From JAFGPJ01 sp964439135 (GTDB lineage Bacteria > Planctomycetota > Phycisphaerae > Sedimentisphaerales > Anaerobacaceae), in NCBI GenBank assembly GCA_964439135.1, contig CAYTNN010000109.1:1-14772 (forward strand): a stretch of DNA of 14,772 bases, read 5' to 3'. A program made the position numbers and the translations under genes. Shown here piece by piece: positions 13,768 to 14,772 of this stretch (positions are counted from its first letter, which is position 1; each line of letters begins with the position of its first letter). The notes under the pieces are model-generated. The model was not told where the DNA came from, searched no databases, and worked only from the letters and a program-made list of their open reading frames with translations.

Positions 13768-14772
13768 TCAATCATGCTTCTCCTTCCACCCATCAGTCGG
13801 CGCCTGGAGCGTCGGGCGGTGCTTCGCCCACATCTCGTTGACGAAGGCGTCCCAGGCCTGGCCTTGGCGCGCCCATTCTTTGTCGTGGTCCCGGCCGGTC
13901 GTTTCCTTGATGGTTTTTACGAAAGCGGCGTCGTCTTCATACATCCAGCGGTCAACGTAATCGAAAAAGGCGTTGTGGCCCCAGGTCTGCTCGACCTGCA
14001 TGAGCCGCAGACTCAGGGCCTGCGCCACCCAGCCAACGCTCGTGCAGCACCGGCGGTAGCTCTCGCTTGTGTTCTGGCCGTCCTTCCATTGCGAAGGCGG
14101 CGTATGCTCATAGGGCCCCCAGCCGCTGCCTCGCGACCGGCCCTCACCAGTCGCCGCATCGATCCCCGAATGCCCGGCAAACACGACCCCGGCCCCGGTC
14201 CAGCAATCACCGTATGCGGTCTGCTCATCCTCGCCGAAACTAACCTTCGGATAGGACGAACTGATGCCGGCCAGCTCATCATCGCCCAGAAGAAGTCCGG
14301 CAAAGACAATGGGCAACTTGCGCCCGCTGCCGTGTCCGCCCCAGCCCGTCCAGCCGGGATGACCCGCGCGGACCATACTACCCAAGTCTATCCCCACCTG
14401 GACGAAGTTCACCAGCAGCGGCTCTTTTTGCTGCTGCCGAAGATCGGTGCACAGCAACAATGCGGAGATGCCGACCACCCGGCCGTATTCCAGGCCGTAC
14501 TGCGGCATGTTCTCCACGGGCTCTTCGAAGCCAAAGAAACACGTTCCCACCCAGGGCCGCTGGGTAAAGCGGATATACTGCCGGACCTTGGGTATGCTCT
14601 TTGTCGCGGCGGCCAACGGTAACAGGTCCCGCTTGAGGTTCCGGGCCAGGTATATCCTCTGCCGGCGGTCGCAGAAGCCCGGCCGGAAGGCGTCCGGCGG
14701 CTGCGGCTCGCCCACGCAGGTCAGAACCGCCGCTGTGCGTATCGGGCTGCTGTCATCCACACCACGCTCGAT
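13768..14772 (-). CDS. Uncharacterised protein, C-terminal part (N-terminus outside the window)
   Basis: The frame is open from the window edge to a TGA at 13768-13770, giving about 334 residues. A GTG at 14758-14760 is in frame, but there is no reason to take it as the start because the frame stays open to the edge. I do not recognise a named family with confidence. Visible features are a Gly/Trp-rich segment (GWTGWGGHGSGRK), SESYRRCCTSVGWVAQAL with paired cysteines, and a C-terminus WGHNAFFDYVDRWM followed by charged helices. Similar RCCT...W...NHDALFDYVDRWM segments occur, from memory, in large planctomycete secreted proteins thought to act on glycans; this is a weak hint only. It lies 84 nt upstream of the beta-helix gene on the same strand, probably in one transcript. 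Confidence 0.6.
   Translation of the reverse strand: MERGVDDSSPIRTAAVLTCVGEPQPPDAFRPGFCDRRQRIYLARNLKRDLLPLAAATKSIPKVRQYIRFTQRPWVGTCFFGFEEPVENMPQYGLEYGRVVGISALLLCTDLRQQQKEPLLVNFVQVGIDLGSMVRAGHPGWTGWGGHGSGRKLPIVFAGLLLGDDELAGISSSYPKVSFGEDEQTAYGDCWTGAGVVFAGHSGIDAATGEGRSRGSGWGPYEHTPPSQWKDGQNTSESYRRCCTSVGWVAQALSLRLMQVEQTWGHNAFFDYVDRWMYEDDAAFVKTIKETTGRDHDKEWARQGQAWDAFVNEMWAKHRPTLQAPTDGWKEKHD

Noticed and set aside
13765..14622. Plus-strand open frame (285 codons) antisense to the last gene
   Set aside because: Shadow of the minus-strand frame; low-complexity Ala/Arg/Pro content and no family resemblance.

Overview
The window looks like a chromosomal piece of a Planctomycetota-type bacterium, probably of the Phycisphaerae/Sedimentisphaerales kind. 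This is inferred from three things: a dense catabolic cluster mixing Gfo/Idh/MocA oxidoreductases and TIM-barrel proteins with twin-arginine (Tat) leaders; a remnant of the EF-hand-like (dockerin-type) tail typical of large secreted proteins in that group; and a DUF1565-type secreted beta-helix protein. No rRNA, tRNA, CRISPR array or complete insertion sequence was seen.

Layout. Positions 1-230 (minus) hold the N-terminus of a restriction-modification protein cut by the window edge. Positions 507-2522 (plus) hold a transaldolase/fructose-6-phosphate-aldolase-like enzyme and a tartronate-semialdehyde-reductase-like dehydrogenase. Convergent to these, 2575-6583 (minus) reads Gfo/Idh/MocA oxidoreductase, sugar isomerase/epimerase-like TIM barrel, then a GntP-family sugar-acid permease; a short-chain dehydrogenase (6818-7549, minus) lies just upstream. 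A divergent intergenic region with a perfect 20-bp palindrome (7601-7620) separates this from a plus-strand set: iron-containing alcohol dehydrogenase, LarA-type nickel-dependent 2-hydroxyacid racemase/epimerase, and a Tat-leader protein with an aldo/keto-reductase-like N-terminus (7767-11418).

From about 11.64 kb the character changes. There is a terminator-like hairpin, a decayed dockerin-type C-terminus (11637-11861, minus), and then two more GC-rich minus-strand genes: a secreted right-handed beta-helix protein whose second repeat unit looks cut short, and an uncharacterised protein whose N-terminus lies beyond the window.

How the genes may work together (inference). GntP would import an aldonate or other small hydroxyacid. 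The LarA homologue would invert the carbon-2 stereocentre of a 2-hydroxyacid. The SDR and Fe-ADH would interconvert hydroxyl and carbonyl groups. The aldolase-like enzyme would split or join a ketose, and the GarR-like enzyme would reduce a C3 semialdehyde towards glycerate. The Tat-leader proteins would do related sugar chemistry outside the cytoplasm. The combination suggests a sugar-acid or hydroxyacid catabolic locus whose exact substrate cannot be read from the sequence. The downstream beta-helix gene would fit polysaccharide degradation but may belong to a separate locus.
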